The notes: generated by a model not told the origin, from the sequence alone. Positions 20,322-29,141 are shown, numbered from the stretch's first letter. The stretch is 64,000 nucleotides of DNA from CAVOGJ01 sp963695405 (GCA_963695405.1 CAVOGJ010000009.1:248001-312000), one strand, 5' to 3'. A program made the numbers and translations.

Positions 20322-21128
20322 ATGGTGTCGCGTTCCGGAAAACAGGGATTGTTCATCACGATTGACGCGAATATCGGCGCGGGCAAAACGAACGCCTGTC
20401 ACGCCATTGCCTCGGCGGCCACCGCCAGTGGCTGTCCAGCGCGGGTCCTTGAGGAACCGACGCACCATCCTAAGTTCGCGCACTTTCTCTCGCGCTACTA
20501 CGATGACCTCCGTACAGGCACCAATACCGGTGGCGGCTTTGCCATGCAGATGTTCATGCTCTGCCAACGCTACGAGCAGCACCGGTTAGCGGTCGAGCAG
20601 GCCTGGGGCGATCAAGGGATCGTCGTCGTCCAGGATCGTCCGATCTATGGCGATACCGTGTTTGCCACGACGGCCATGGAACGGGGCTTCATGACGCCCG
20701 AAGAGTACCAACTATACGTTGATGTCTATCGCAATATGAGTCGCGACGTGATGCCGCCCGATGTGTTTGTCTACCTCGACGTTTCGCCCGAGGAGTGCTA
20801 TGAACGGATGGAATCGCGGGGACGACGCCAGGAGACGGGGGTCCCCCTCGATTACCTGCGGCAGCTGGATGCCAATTACAAACTGCTGATTCAGGAAATG
20901 CGCCGCCGTGGAGTCAGGGTGCTCACGGTGGACTGGCGTGAGTTTGGTCCCCCAGTTGAAATGTGGAACCGCATCCGCTCGATGGCCATGTCGCATGATT
21001 CATGGTACGAGCAGCTGACCTTTTCTTTTGCCAAAGCGCCGCGAATGCCCATCGTCCCGGGCACGAAAGGAGAACCGGTCGAGGACCAACCGACGTCGGC
21101 GCCGATGAAGCGAGACGACGATCTTTAG
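20322..21128 (+). CDS. Deoxynucleoside kinase (dNK family)
   Basis: 268 residues. Phosphorylates deoxynucleosides in the salvage pathway. The P-loop is DANIGAGKT (about residues 14-22). The Glu-bearing substrate motif is VLEEPTHHP, the DRS-like motif reads VVQDRPIYGDTVF, and the lid region includes CYERMESRGRRQE. YLDVSPEECYERM also matches the family. The C-terminus is a ~40-residue polar extension. Substrate preference (dA, dC, dG or dT) cannot be read reliably. It stands alone between the repeat block and genes on the opposite strand. Confidence 0.85.
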   Translation: MVSRSGKQGLFITIDANIGAGKTNACHAIASAATASGCPARVLEEPTHHPKFAHFLSRYYDDLRTGTNTGGGFAMQMFMLCQRYEQHRLAVEQAWGDQGIVVVQDRPIYGDTVFATTAMERGFMTPEEYQLYVDVYRNMSRDVMPPDVFVYLDVSPEECYERMESRGRRQETGVPLDYLRQLDANYKLLIQEMRRRGVRVLTVDWREFGPPVEMWNRIRSMAMSHDSWYEQLTFSFAKAPRMPIVPGTKGEPVEDQPTSAPMKRDDDL

Positions 21129-21260
21129 AAGGCGACCACCAGTTGGCAACCCGCTGGCCATCGCCTGGCATCAACGCTGATCAGCCCCCGATTCGCGGCC
21201 GGTTGTCGGACCATGAGCTCATCACCCATCCGCTCGAGGCGACCGAGCTGGCTGTGGACT

Positions 21261-21866
21261 TCATTCCACAATTTCGATCTTCGCCAGCACGTTCTCCTTG
21301 GTCGGACGCAGGCAGGACGAATCCGAGCAGGACTGGTAGCCGACTTCGCAGGCAATCTCCTGGTCCCCCTCGCTCGCTTCCGCGGTCACTTCGACCAACT
21401 GTCGAAAGATAACGTCTTTGTCATAGGCAAGCGTCGTGGCGTCGATGGCGTGCGGTTTGGGGATGTCCCAGTCACCGACAGCCTTCAAGCCGGGCGGAAG
21501 GGCAAGTTTGAGCGTCGTCGGGATATTCACGCCGTTGGACGATTCCACGGCATAAATGTGCCAACCCGAGGCGATGCGGAGTCGTACGCCCAAAGTAAAT
21601 GACGCGCCTTTTTTTAACGACGTCTGGTCCGTTGCCATGCCGACCATCACCGTCTGAGCGGCATTCGGTTCGCCAACGGCGACCTCAACATTGGCAAGGG
21701 CTGCGGCGGGAGGCGCGGGGGCCGGCGACGCGGAAGGTGGGAGTGTGGTGTCGGTCAATTCGGTCGAGTCTTCTGTCTGGTACGACGGTTGGCAACCGGC
21801 AAGTAACGTTAGACTCGCGAATACGAAGACGACGTTCCATGGCTTGATTGTCAGTTTCTTGGTCAT
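21261..21866 (-). CDS. Lipoprotein with DsbD N-terminal-like (DsbD-alpha) domain
   Basis: 201 residues from the ATG at 21866, chosen because a lipoprotein signal follows at once: LLAGC with lipidated Cys25. A short Thr/Pro/Ala linker leads to a single domain resembling the periplasmic alpha domain of DsbD (TSLKKGASFTLGVRLRIASG, GWHIYA, KDVIFRQLVEVT). The C-terminal CEVGYQSCSDSSCLRPT carries the Cys residues typical of the domain. In DsbD this domain passes electrons to periplasmic partners, but the transmembrane and thioredoxin parts are absent here. Inferred: an independent thiol-relay or thiol-binding lipoprotein. The next gene on this strand lies 370 bases upstream, so it need not be in an operon. 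Confidence 0.75.
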   Translation of the reverse strand: MTKKLTIKPWNVVFVFASLTLLAGCQPSYQTEDSTELTDTTLPPSASPAPAPPAAALANVEVAVGEPNAAQTVMVGMATDQTSLKKGASFTLGVRLRIASGWHIYAVESSNGVNIPTTLKLALPPGLKAVGDWDIPKPHAIDATTLAYDKDVIFRQLVEVTAEASEGDQEIACEVGYQSCSDSSCLRPTKENVLAKIEIVE

Positions 21867-22237
21867 TTTTTCTCGTTCCAAATGAAATGGGAGTCTGACG
21901 GGGTTGCGCTCGGACCAGCGAGGCAGCGTGCGTGTGAGCCGCCGTCGGGGTTGATCGCCGGTGCAGGCGGCCAAGCATCGCCGAGCGACGCTCGAAAACA
22001 ATGGAGGCGTTGCTTGGCAGTGCATCGTAGCCAGGGACGGCTACGCTCCGGGTGGCTTGTGGGTCGCAGCCGACGGCGCAGGTCGCGCACGGCGATCGAC
22101 CGGGCTGTGGGGAAGTGTGTGGGGCGGGATGCGTGGGGTGGGATGTGCGGGTGATGAATGCTCAGGTGAGCACCGATCCTTTCATTTGACGAAAAGGACG
22201 GACTCAACGCAAGGCAAGAGTGACTGCCCGGCCGGTT
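21867..22237. other. Intergenic region, no gene seen
   Basis: GC-rich, G-rich on the + strand (for example GTGTGGGGCGGGATG near 22115). It should hold the promoter of the minus-strand lipoprotein gene, whose start is at 21866. I see no open frame with coding character and no clear terminator. Confidence 0.4.
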
Positions 22238-23557
22238 TCAGCCAAACAGACCGGAAATCACCTGACCCGAGTTGGCGATCTTCATCGGCCGGCCGTTATT
22301 ACTGGTGAACGTGGCTTCGAGCGAGATACCCAGCGCTTGGCAAACCGAGGCCATCAGGTCTTGCGACGCGTACGGCTCGCTGATCACTTGCGTGCCATCC
22401 TCGTTGGTTTCACCGATGACCTTGCCCCGCTGGAATCCGCCGCCGCCAACCGCCACGCTCCAGGCGCGGGCAAAGTGGTCCCGACCGGCGTTCCCATTGA
22501 TCCGAGGCGTGCGGCTAAACTCGCCCATCCAGATCACGGCGACGTCGTTCAGCATCCCCTGTTGCTCAAGGTCCTCCATTAAGGCGCTAAAGCCTTGATC
22601 GAGCTGCGGCAGTTTTTGATCCTTGAGCGTGGGAAAGATGTTCTGATGATTATCCCAACCACCAAAGTCGACCTCGACAAACGGTACGCCCGCCTGCACG
22701 AGTCGTCTGGCAAGGAGGCACCCCTGTCCAAATCCATGACGTCCATAACGTTCCTGCTGCGCGGACGGTTCCTGCTCGACACGAAAGGCCGCCATCTGAT
22801 CACTGGTCATGAGACTGAGTGTTTTGTCGAGGATCTTGGCGTGATCCGACGCGGCTGGACCGCGACGCTGCTTGATGAAGCCGCTTTCCAGCAATTCGAG
22901 GGCTGCCATTCGCTGCATCATGCGGGTCTTAGATAACCCCATGCGGAGATTATCGACACGACCATTGGGTTGCACGACAAACGGTGCCCAGGTCATCCCT
23001 AGGAAGCCGGGCCCCACACTACCACCACCCACGGCCACGAACGGAGGGATGTCGAGATCCGTGTGGCTGTCCGCAAGTTGATGCGCGATGACAGATCCAT
23101 ATCCCGGGTGCTCGATACTCGGATTGGGCGCGTAACCGGTGTGCATGTAATAGCGGCCGCGCGTGTGATCTGCCTCCCGCGTGCTCATCGACCGGATGAG
23201 GGATAAGTTGTGCATCTGCTTGGCCAGCAACGGCAGGTGCTCGCAAATCTGCGCATCACCGCTGGTCGCGATCGGCTGAAACGGTCCGCCGGTAGCCGCC
23301 CCAGGCTTCAGGTCCCAGATATCCAACGTGGATGGTCCGCCACCCATCCACAGCAGGATCGCCGCTTTGCCATTTCGCTGCAGCTCGTCGGCGTGTACCC
23401 GCAGGCTGCTGGTGAGTGACATCGCCGGCAACGCCAGCGCCGAGGCGCCGCGCAAGTGTTCCAGAAAATGACGGCGACTCATTCCAGGGGGTAGATAGCG
23501 CATCGTTGGCCCAACCATTCCCAATAACCAATGATCAGTGATTGATAATAAACTCAT
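22238..23557 (-). CDS. DUF1501 family protein, Tat-type leader
   Basis: 439 residues. The leader MSRRHFLEHLRGASALALPA has a twin-Arg, hydrophobic pattern consistent with Tat export. Family motifs include LLWMGGGPSTLDIWDLKP, GRYYMHTGY, FVEVDFGGWDNHQN, the sulfatase-fold-like VAVIWMGEFSRTPRINGN and AGRDHFARAWSVAVGGGGF. In planctomycetes DUF1501 genes are regularly paired with DUF1549/DUF1553 genes, as here; biochemical function is not established. The longest start overlaps the upstream gene's end by 23 bases; ATG codons at 23518 and 23503 would shorten the protein and still keep the Tat motif. Confidence 0.88.
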   Translation of the reverse strand: MSLLSITDHWLLGMVGPTMRYLPPGMSRRHFLEHLRGASALALPAMSLTSSLRVHADELQRNGKAAILLWMGGGPSTLDIWDLKPGAATGGPFQPIATSGDAQICEHLPLLAKQMHNLSLIRSMSTREADHTRGRYYMHTGYAPNPSIEHPGYGSVIAHQLADSHTDLDIPPFVAVGGGSVGPGFLGMTWAPFVVQPNGRVDNLRMGLSKTRMMQRMAALELLESGFIKQRRGPAASDHAKILDKTLSLMTSDQMAAFRVEQEPSAQQERYGRHGFGQGCLLARRLVQAGVPFVEVDFGGWDNHQNIFPTLKDQKLPQLDQGFSALMEDLEQQGMLNDVAVIWMGEFSRTPRINGNAGRDHFARAWSVAVGGGGFQRGKVIGETNEDGTQVISEPYASQDLMASVCQALGISLEATFTSNNGRPMKIANSGQVISGLFG

Positions 23558-25235
23558 TACAATTCAGCAGCGCCCACCAGATATCTTGTAAGGCGGCGAG
23601 CGTCGGATCCGTGGAATTCCCGCGCCCGCCTTTTTGCCATGTGCGTGTCGGTTCGGAGCGCGCCGCCAGTAGCTGCTGAGCCAGTTTCAGCTCGGCGGCC
23701 CGCGGTCGGCGACAGAGCGCCGACAGGTACAGCCGCTCGACTTTCGCAGGGAAAGGCAGGTTCGAGCCGGCAATCTGAGACAAGAGCCCCTCCGGCGCCG
23801 AGCTCGTCGCTTGGCGAATCAGCTCGCCATTAAACATCATGAGCGATTGGGTGATGGAGCCATTGAAGGTCGTCGTGTCTCCACCCTCATCGGTCCCAAA
23901 GGCGATATTGAATTGCCGCAGCCATCGTTCCTTGGCCGCCTCTTGTTCCTCGTAGCTCCCGCGGGTGCGATGGGCCTCGGTCGCGGTAAGCAGCGACTCG
24001 TAGAGCTCCGCCGCACGCACTTGCCGCAGGTAGAAGCGGGAAAACTTGGGGAACTCTCCCAGCTGCGGATCATCCAACTCATTCGTCCTGTTGGCTCGAC
24101 TGGAAACCGCATAGGGACGGCTGAGCACGATCCAACGCATCAGCTTCCGGAGATCGTATTCGTTCTCGCGGAAGGAAGTTGCGAGGAAGTCGAATAATTC
24201 TGGGTGCGTCGGACGATTGTGGGGGCCCAGATCATCCACTGGTTTCGTGAATCCGTAACCCAGGAAGTGCGCCCAGACGCGATTGACGATGGCCAAAGAA
24301 AGCTCGTCTGACGCCACGACGAATTCGGCCAACGAAACGCGACGATTCACATCGCGAAGATAACCGCTTCGCTCCGGCAGGCTCTGTCCGTCGATAAAGA
24401 CCGGATACGCTGCCTTGAGGATCCCATTGCGTTCCTCGTAATAAACTTCGGCTTCCTGCGGGTTCGATCCCTCACCGGCAAAATCTTCGTTGGTCAACTC
24501 CACAAATCGAATCTCGCGAGTTCCCTCGCGAAAGCGGCGGAGTGCCGTCGTTTGACGGAAAAAGGCGTTCAGCTCCCAAAACTGGTTCTGCTTCCAATCA
24601 TTGAAGGGGTGGTTATGACACTGCGTGCACTGGACTTGCGTCCCGAGAAACAGCTGGGCCGTTTTGGCGGTTGCCAGAACCGCATTTTCCTCCAGCTTGT
24701 CTGCCAGAAAGTTCGTGGCGCCGTTGAAGCCATCGCTACCCGGGACGGTCGTTCCCTCGGCTGAAATCAATTCGTACGCGAGATCGCGGTACGATTTGTT
24801 GCGGGCGAAGCTATCGCGGAGATACTGTTGCAGTCCACTCCGGTTGGCCAGGTCGCGGTCGCCCGTCCCGCCGGTTCTTCCTAGCAGCAGGTTGGTCCAA
24901 ATGGTTGTCCAGTGGCGGGCGAAATCTTCAACATACGTTTCGTCGTAGAGCAGTCGGTCGACGAGCCGTTCGTGTCGCTGTTCTGGGCGGTCGCGTTGAA
25001 ATTTCTGCAGCTCGTCGATCGTCGGGATGCGGCCGATCAGGTCGAGATAGATCCGACGGCACCACTCGTATTCGTAGGCGCCGGTCGACGGTTTGATGCC
25101 GTATTGGGTCCAGACGTCGGCAATGCGGCGATTGATTTCCAGGGTCGGTGGATCGAGTGACTCGTTGGCCCCGGCGTGCGACACGAGCAGGTAGAGCGGG
25201 AGCCATGCGAGGACGAAGTGTGCGGGTCGTATCAT
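23535..25235 (-). CDS. DUF1549/DUF1553 domain protein with CxxCH motif
   Basis: 566 residues with a signal peptide (about 1-23, ending SHAGA). DUF1549: INRRIADVWTQYGIKPS, YLDLIGRIPTIDELQKF, LLYDETYVEDFARHW. A CTQCHNHP motif (C203, C206, H207) could bind heme c. DUF1553 follows: NRRVSLAEFVVASDELSLAI, NRVWAHFLGYGFTKPVDDLG, NRPTHPELFDFLATSF. The typical N-terminal cytochrome-like PSD1 region is missing, so this is the short form. Exported; probably acts with the DUF1501 protein encoded next. Function of the pair is unproven. Confidence 0.88.
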   Translation of the reverse strand: MIRPAHFVLAWLPLYLLVSHAGANESLDPPTLEINRRIADVWTQYGIKPSTGAYEYEWCRRIYLDLIGRIPTIDELQKFQRDRPEQRHERLVDRLLYDETYVEDFARHWTTIWTNLLLGRTGGTGDRDLANRSGLQQYLRDSFARNKSYRDLAYELISAEGTTVPGSDGFNGATNFLADKLEENAVLATAKTAQLFLGTQVQCTQCHNHPFNDWKQNQFWELNAFFRQTTALRRFREGTREIRFVELTNEDFAGEGSNPQEAEVYYEERNGILKAAYPVFIDGQSLPERSGYLRDVNRRVSLAEFVVASDELSLAIVNRVWAHFLGYGFTKPVDDLGPHNRPTHPELFDFLATSFRENEYDLRKLMRWIVLSRPYAVSSRANRTNELDDPQLGEFPKFSRFYLRQVRAAELYESLLTATEAHRTRGSYEEQEAAKERWLRQFNIAFGTDEGGDTTTFNGSITQSLMMFNGELIRQATSSAPEGLLSQIAGSNLPFPAKVERLYLSALCRRPRAAELKLAQQLLAARSEPTRTWQKGGRGNSTDPTLAALQDIWWALLNCNEFIINH

Positions 25236-25371
25236 GCTCTACCGCAGTTTCTCGGCAAACCGGCCAGAAAAAAAATCGCGAATCTTCTCTCGGCCCTGCC
25301 GAAGTCCCTGCCGAGCAGGGAACACCGCTGTTCGCTTCCGATTCAAGTGTATCAAAACAATACAGCACACG

Positions 25372-25404
25372 AAAAAAGGGCGAGTCGGTTTCCCAACTCG
25401 CCCT
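25372..25404 (-). terminator. Intrinsic terminator-like hairpin, minus strand
   Basis: AGGGCGAGT (25377-25385) pairs with ACTCGCCCT (25396-25404) around a 10-base loop. Read on the minus strand the stem is followed by six T. It sits upstream of the DUF1549/1553 start (25235), so it could insulate that gene or end transcripts coming from the repeat block; an attenuator role is also possible. Confidence 0.6.
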
Positions 25405-25823
25405 TATCGCCTCAATCACGGGGTTCCGGTCGTGCAGCGATGCCTCTTTCCCTGCCCGTCGGAATTTTTTGCCTCTCTCACCCGCGATGAATGCCTCTTC
25501 TTGGCCGGCCCCAGTGCTCTTCTCTGTTCCGACCCCTGTTCCGGGGACAAATCACAAGCAAACACCGTGCCAATGTTCCGTGACGAGCGGCGGCCAGGCG
25601 AGTCGGCACGCATTCACAGGAAATTTTAGAAAACGCCTTGAACAAACAGCACGATCCGCGGGGCCGTATCGGGGCCGTCAGGCAAGGTTTTCCCTCCGGG
25701 CAAGGGCCCAGCTGCCGTGGAGTTGCGCCACGTGTCGGCTCTCATGGTTCTGACACCTCGCAGCCTGAGATCATCTTCCGTACGCTACGTTGCCCGGCCT
25801 CACCGGGCCGCGTTGCGAGACTC
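25405..25823. other. Gene-free left flank of the repeat block
   Basis: No frame with coding character. From about 25685 the sequence contains degenerate fragments of the palindromic family found in the 238-bp repeats, such as GGGCAAGGGCCCAGC and CCCGGCCTCACCGGG. Confidence 0.5.
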
Positions 25824-26061
25824 CGGGCCAAGGGCCCAGCAATTTACCTAGCCCAGCCCATCGGGCTGGGTAGGTTGGCACCAACATTCCCGAGGGCCAA
25901 CGGCCCGGTCGTTTGCTGAGGCGTCGTCACCCGGTTTGCGGGCATTGCCGGGTCCGAAAACAAATGGCCGGGCCGTTGGCCCTACCGATATGGAGTGCGT
26001 CCGCAACCCAGCCCGATGGGCTGGGCTAGGCAAACGACCGGGGCGTTGCCCCTGCGGATGA
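25824..26061. repeat. 238-bp dispersed palindromic repeat, copy A
   Basis: Nearly identical to copy B 657 bases downstream (four differences that I can see). It is a mosaic of palindromes: AGCCCAGCCCATCGGGCTGG near one end and its inverse AGCCCGATGGGCTGGGCT near the other, plus GGGCCAACGGCCC and CCGGGCCGTTGGCCC. The two ends are imperfect inverted repeats of each other. No transposase frame is inside. It resembles a compound REP/BIME-like or MITE-like element; which one is unknown. Confidence 0.85.
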
Positions 26062-26225
26062 GGAGAATACGCGACGCGACACTCGCCGGGCCTTATGTTG
26101 CGCGGCCGCGCGTTGTGGGGTGTTGTGATACCTAGGCTAACATCGCACACCCTTTTGTTGCCGAGCCTCACGTTGCGGGAACGTGTGTTGCGGGGAGGTG
26201 TGATGGGGGCGTGTGTTGGCGGCAT

Positions 26226-26329
26226 GTGTTGCGGGGATGTGTTGCGTGGATGTGTTGCGGGGATGTGTTGCGGGGATGTGTTGCGGGGATGTGTTGCGGG
26301 GATGTGTTGCGGGGATGTGTTGCGGGGAT
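26226..26329. repeat. 13-bp minisatellite, eight copies
   Basis: Unit GTGTTGCGGGGAT repeated eight times head to tail without spacers; copy 2 (26239-26251) has GCGTGGAT. Degenerate relatives of the unit lie just upstream (26100-26220). The unit length is not a multiple of three, so the frames running through it are repeat artefacts, not genes. Confidence 0.95.
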
Positions 26330-26480
26330 GTGTGTTTTCCGCGGACTTCGGGAATTTGCCGAACGTTGGTGATGTGGCTCTACTCGGATGGCGGGGCGCT
26401 CTCGCTAGTCGTGGGCTTGCACCACACGGCTCGCCGACGACGGGACCATTGCCTGACCGGTCGCTATAATGCATTTCCTA

Positions 26481-26718
26481 CGGGCCAAGGGCCCAGCAAT
26501 TTACCTAGCCCAGCCCATCGGGCTGGGTAGGTTGGCAGCATCATTCCCGAGGGCCAACGGCCCGGTCGTTTGCTGAGGCGTCGTCACCCGGTTTGCGGGC
26601 ATTGCCGGGTCCGAAAACAAATGGCCGGGCCGTTGGCCCTACCGATATGGAGTGCACCCGCAACCCAGCCCGATGGGCTGGGCTAGGCAAACGACCGGGG
26701 CGTTGCCCCTGCGGATGA
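26481..26718. repeat. 238-bp dispersed palindromic repeat, copy B
   Basis: Second copy of the element at 25824. Both copies begin CGGGCCAAGGGCCCAGC and end GTTGCCCCTGCGGATGA. The differences cluster in two pairs (GCACCAAC versus GCAGCATC, and TGCGTCCGC versus TGCACCCGC). Confidence 0.85.
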
Positions 26719-26816
26719 CTAAAAAGACGCCATAAAAAGACGCCATAAAAAGAGATAAAAAGACGCCAGGCGTCGATTCGCTCCCTGGCGTCGATTCGCC
26801 AGGCGTCGATTCGCTC
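26719..26816. repeat. Short tandem repeats AAAAAGACGCCA and GGCGTCGATTCGC
   Basis: Three copies of an A-rich unit ending GACGCC are followed by three copies of GGCGTCGATTCGC. GACGCC and GGCGTC are complementary and meet as GACGCCAGGCGTC, so the left array can pair with the right one. Lies directly after repeat copy B. Confidence 0.75.
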
Positions 26817-26920
26817 CAGACAACGCGTCCGTGGGATGGACCATAGAAATTCACTAGTCGCGGGACGCTTCCCTGATTTTACACCGTGCGGATGCTTTCT
26901 TCACCTTTCGAACCAGGCCC

Positions 26921-27493
26921 ATGAACTCACCACTTGATCCAACAATTCTTGAGTCGCTTGTATATTTTGCCTACGGATCCAACATGTTGACGGAACGGCT
27001 ACGCAGACGAACGCCAAGCTGCCGGCCACTCGGTATTGCCAAATTGATCGGATACCGCTTGAGATTTCACAAAAGGTCAAGAGACGGATCGGCCAAATGC
27101 AACGCATTCCAAACTCGGAATCAAGCGGATGTTGTCATGGGGGTGCTCTATGAAATCTGTAAATCCGAACGGTCCGCGCTGGATGAAGCCGAGTTCCTTG
27201 GATTGGGGTATGATCGCCGCGAGGTCATTGTCGACTCAGCGAACTTTTCGCAGCTTGTCCGCGCAGAAACCTATGTGGCGTTGCATGACGCTATTGACGA
27301 ATCGCTGGTGCCCTACGATTGGTACAAGGCTCTTGTTGCTTCAGGTGCTAGGGAACATGGGATTGTCGACGAATACGTGGCGAGCATCGCCGACCACCCC
27401 ATGGTCGTCGACCCTGATCATCGACGACGGGCGTACCACTTTCGGTTGACGCAAGGCATGGATCAACGACCGCCGCCATCCCGAAGATCGTAA
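26921..27493 (+). CDS. Gamma-glutamylcyclotransferase-like (AIG2/GGCT) protein
   Basis: 190 residues. The substrate loop FAYGSNM (16-22) opens the fold; CRPLGIAKLIGYRLRFHKRS, CNAFQTRNQADVVMGVLYEI and LDEAEFLGLGYDRREV (with the candidate catalytic Glu) follow in the normal order. Family members cyclise gamma-glutamyl amino acids or gamma-glutamylamines to 5-oxoproline. The C-terminal third is divergent. Codon use looks less GC-biased than in neighbours and the gene sits beside the repeat block, so horizontal gain is possible but unproven. Confidence 0.75.
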   Translation: MNSPLDPTILESLVYFAYGSNMLTERLRRRTPSCRPLGIAKLIGYRLRFHKRSRDGSAKCNAFQTRNQADVVMGVLYEICKSERSALDEAEFLGLGYDRREVIVDSANFSQLVRAETYVALHDAIDESLVPYDWYKALVASGAREHGIVDEYVASIADHPMVVDPDHRRRAYHFRLTQGMDQRPPPSRRS

Positions 27494-27546
27494 CGTATGA
27501 TGGGGCTGTCACCGGTTCGAAATTCAGTGGAAGTCCGCAACGCTCG

Positions 27547-28962
27547 TCAAAGTCCCGATTCCTCGTCGCCCTCTCCCTGATCATCATCCGTTACGGGCAG
27601 TTGATCGAGAGCCCACGCCAGACGCCCCAGCAGTCGAAAATAGATGACAACTGTCAGAGCCAATACCACAGCATTCAGCACGCTGCCAGGCATACCGAGA
27701 TACGTCGATCCCCACAACAGACCTCCCGCCAGCAGGCCCAGAATGCCCGTGGCGCGATAGAACTGCAGCCAAGTCGCGCGACCGTCCCGCAGCGTGCGAA
27801 GGACATACTTTGTCAGTGGCGAGGCTGGTGACGCGTCGTTGAGCATCGACATGAGGATGACCGGATAGAAAACAAAACCGCAGACAGCCATAGCAATCGT
27901 AGCCACAAGTTGCGGTAGCCACCGCGCGACCAGTAATACCGGAAGGACACTCAACAAGAACGCCACGACCAGATAGACAGCACTCCCGAATGCCTCACCA
28001 AATTCAAAACGTGGCCACTCCTCCGGTTCCCGGTAGCCGACCGCCGTCGTCTGCACGATCTGCATGTTGTAGAAACCGAACGTGAGCAGCAACATCAGAC
28101 TCAATCCTGCGGCCATCATCGAAAGACCAATCGCTCCGAACATCTGCGGGCCTTCCGCATTTGCTGCCGACGCCACGAGGATGGTTACCGCGAGTAACAT
28201 GGGTGCCATGCAGACCCAGATCGGAATGATCCTGGGCAAAAATGGGAATGTGTAGATGCATTCCGTGAAGGGTTTCGTGGGAGGTTGGGGGAGCTTGCGC
28301 ACCTGTTCCTCCGCGTGGGAGTGGGCATCCCGCATGGTCTTGTCCGCGATCCGGCGATTGACTTCGAGATCCGCTGGCGCGTCGATTCCGATCTTGGGAT
28401 CCGCCGCGACGACCCGAGGCTTGGGTTTGGCTGCCGGCCGCACGACAAGCGTCCGGGTGCCGCAATCATGGCAAGACACCGTTTGCCCGACTCGATCGGG
28501 CGTGGTCCCCAGGACGGTCCCGCAGACCTGGCAGCGGACGTAGATCGTTTCTGGCTCGGCCCGCGATGGCGCTGAGGTGACCGCCACGTCAGCGATCGTT
28601 TCGAGCGGCCGCAGTTGGTATTCCTCCGGATCCTCGGGACTCGTCTTAACCGGTTTGCGGACCGGCGTCACCGCGGGCGCCACGACCAGATGCTCGGTCA
28701 GGCAGTCGGGACAGTCGATCATCTGGCCGATCTGATCGGGACGGGCGTAGAAGAGGGTGCCACACAGCTTGCAGCGAATGCCAAACTCAGAGCGGGCCTT
28801 GGCGGTGTGATCGGCAACTCGGGGCTGGGGACGTGCAATGGTGATCGGTTGGCCGCACCGAGGACAGGATCGTACCGTACCTAGATCGTTCTCGGTCACC
28901 CGCAATTTTGCTGGGCAGTGTGGGCATTGCATGGCGAATGCCGGAGATGGTGACTTGCCCAT
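27547..28962 (-). CDS. Membrane protein with three N-terminal zinc ribbons
   Basis: 471 residues. Three CxxC-pair ribbons follow one another: CPHC/CPRC (from residue 13), CKLC/CPDC and CQVC/CHDC, the last two linked by similar DRVGQTVSCHDCGT-type strings. A polar linker leads to about five membrane helices (WVCMAPMLLAVTILVASAAN, FGAIGLSMMAAGLSLMLLLT, AVYLVVAFLLSVLPVLLVAR and two more) and an acidic tail. ATG 28962 has AAAGG a few bases upstream; 28932 (MQCPHCPAK) is the alternative. Similar ribbon-plus-membrane proteins are common in planctomycetes; function unknown. Confidence 0.75.
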   Translation of the reverse strand: MGKSPSPAFAMQCPHCPAKLRVTENDLGTVRSCPRCGQPITIARPQPRVADHTAKARSEFGIRCKLCGTLFYARPDQIGQMIDCPDCLTEHLVVAPAVTPVRKPVKTSPEDPEEYQLRPLETIADVAVTSAPSRAEPETIYVRCQVCGTVLGTTPDRVGQTVSCHDCGTRTLVVRPAAKPKPRVVAADPKIGIDAPADLEVNRRIADKTMRDAHSHAEEQVRKLPQPPTKPFTECIYTFPFLPRIIPIWVCMAPMLLAVTILVASAANAEGPQMFGAIGLSMMAAGLSLMLLLTFGFYNMQIVQTTAVGYREPEEWPRFEFGEAFGSAVYLVVAFLLSVLPVLLVARWLPQLVATIAMAVCGFVFYPVILMSMLNDASPASPLTKYVLRTLRDGRATWLQFYRATGILGLLAGGLLWGSTYLGMPGSVLNAVVLALTVVIYFRLLGRLAWALDQLPVTDDDQGEGDEESGL

Positions 28963-29141
28963 TGCAGGCCTTTACGCATGGATCGTCCTGGCCTGGGGAT
29001 TGCCCATCCGCGGACCGTGGAACCGCGCCGCCGGCGGTACGACCTTCGCTGGCGTCCTCACGGGGATTTCGCTATCATCGGGGACGGCCCGATCGTCACG
29101 GCCCTCGCAGATTGATCCCACCAACAGCATTGAATCATGTT

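Noticed and set aside
26226..26329. CRISPR array
   Set aside because: Repeats are head to tail without spacers, and no cas genes are present.
25848..26474. 208-residue minus-strand frame with a 13-residue repeat (PRNTSPQHIPATH)
   Set aside because: The protein repeat is the 13-bp minisatellite read through all three frames; the flanks are palindromic DNA. No RBS or coding character.
27505..27530. GGTTCGAAATTC as a tRNA T-loop
   Set aside because: No acceptor, D or anticodon stems can be built around it.
28908..29141. Longer start for the small Lys-rich protein
   Set aside because: It would overlap the divergent zinc-ribbon gene start and adds Pro/Arg-rich residues without coding character.
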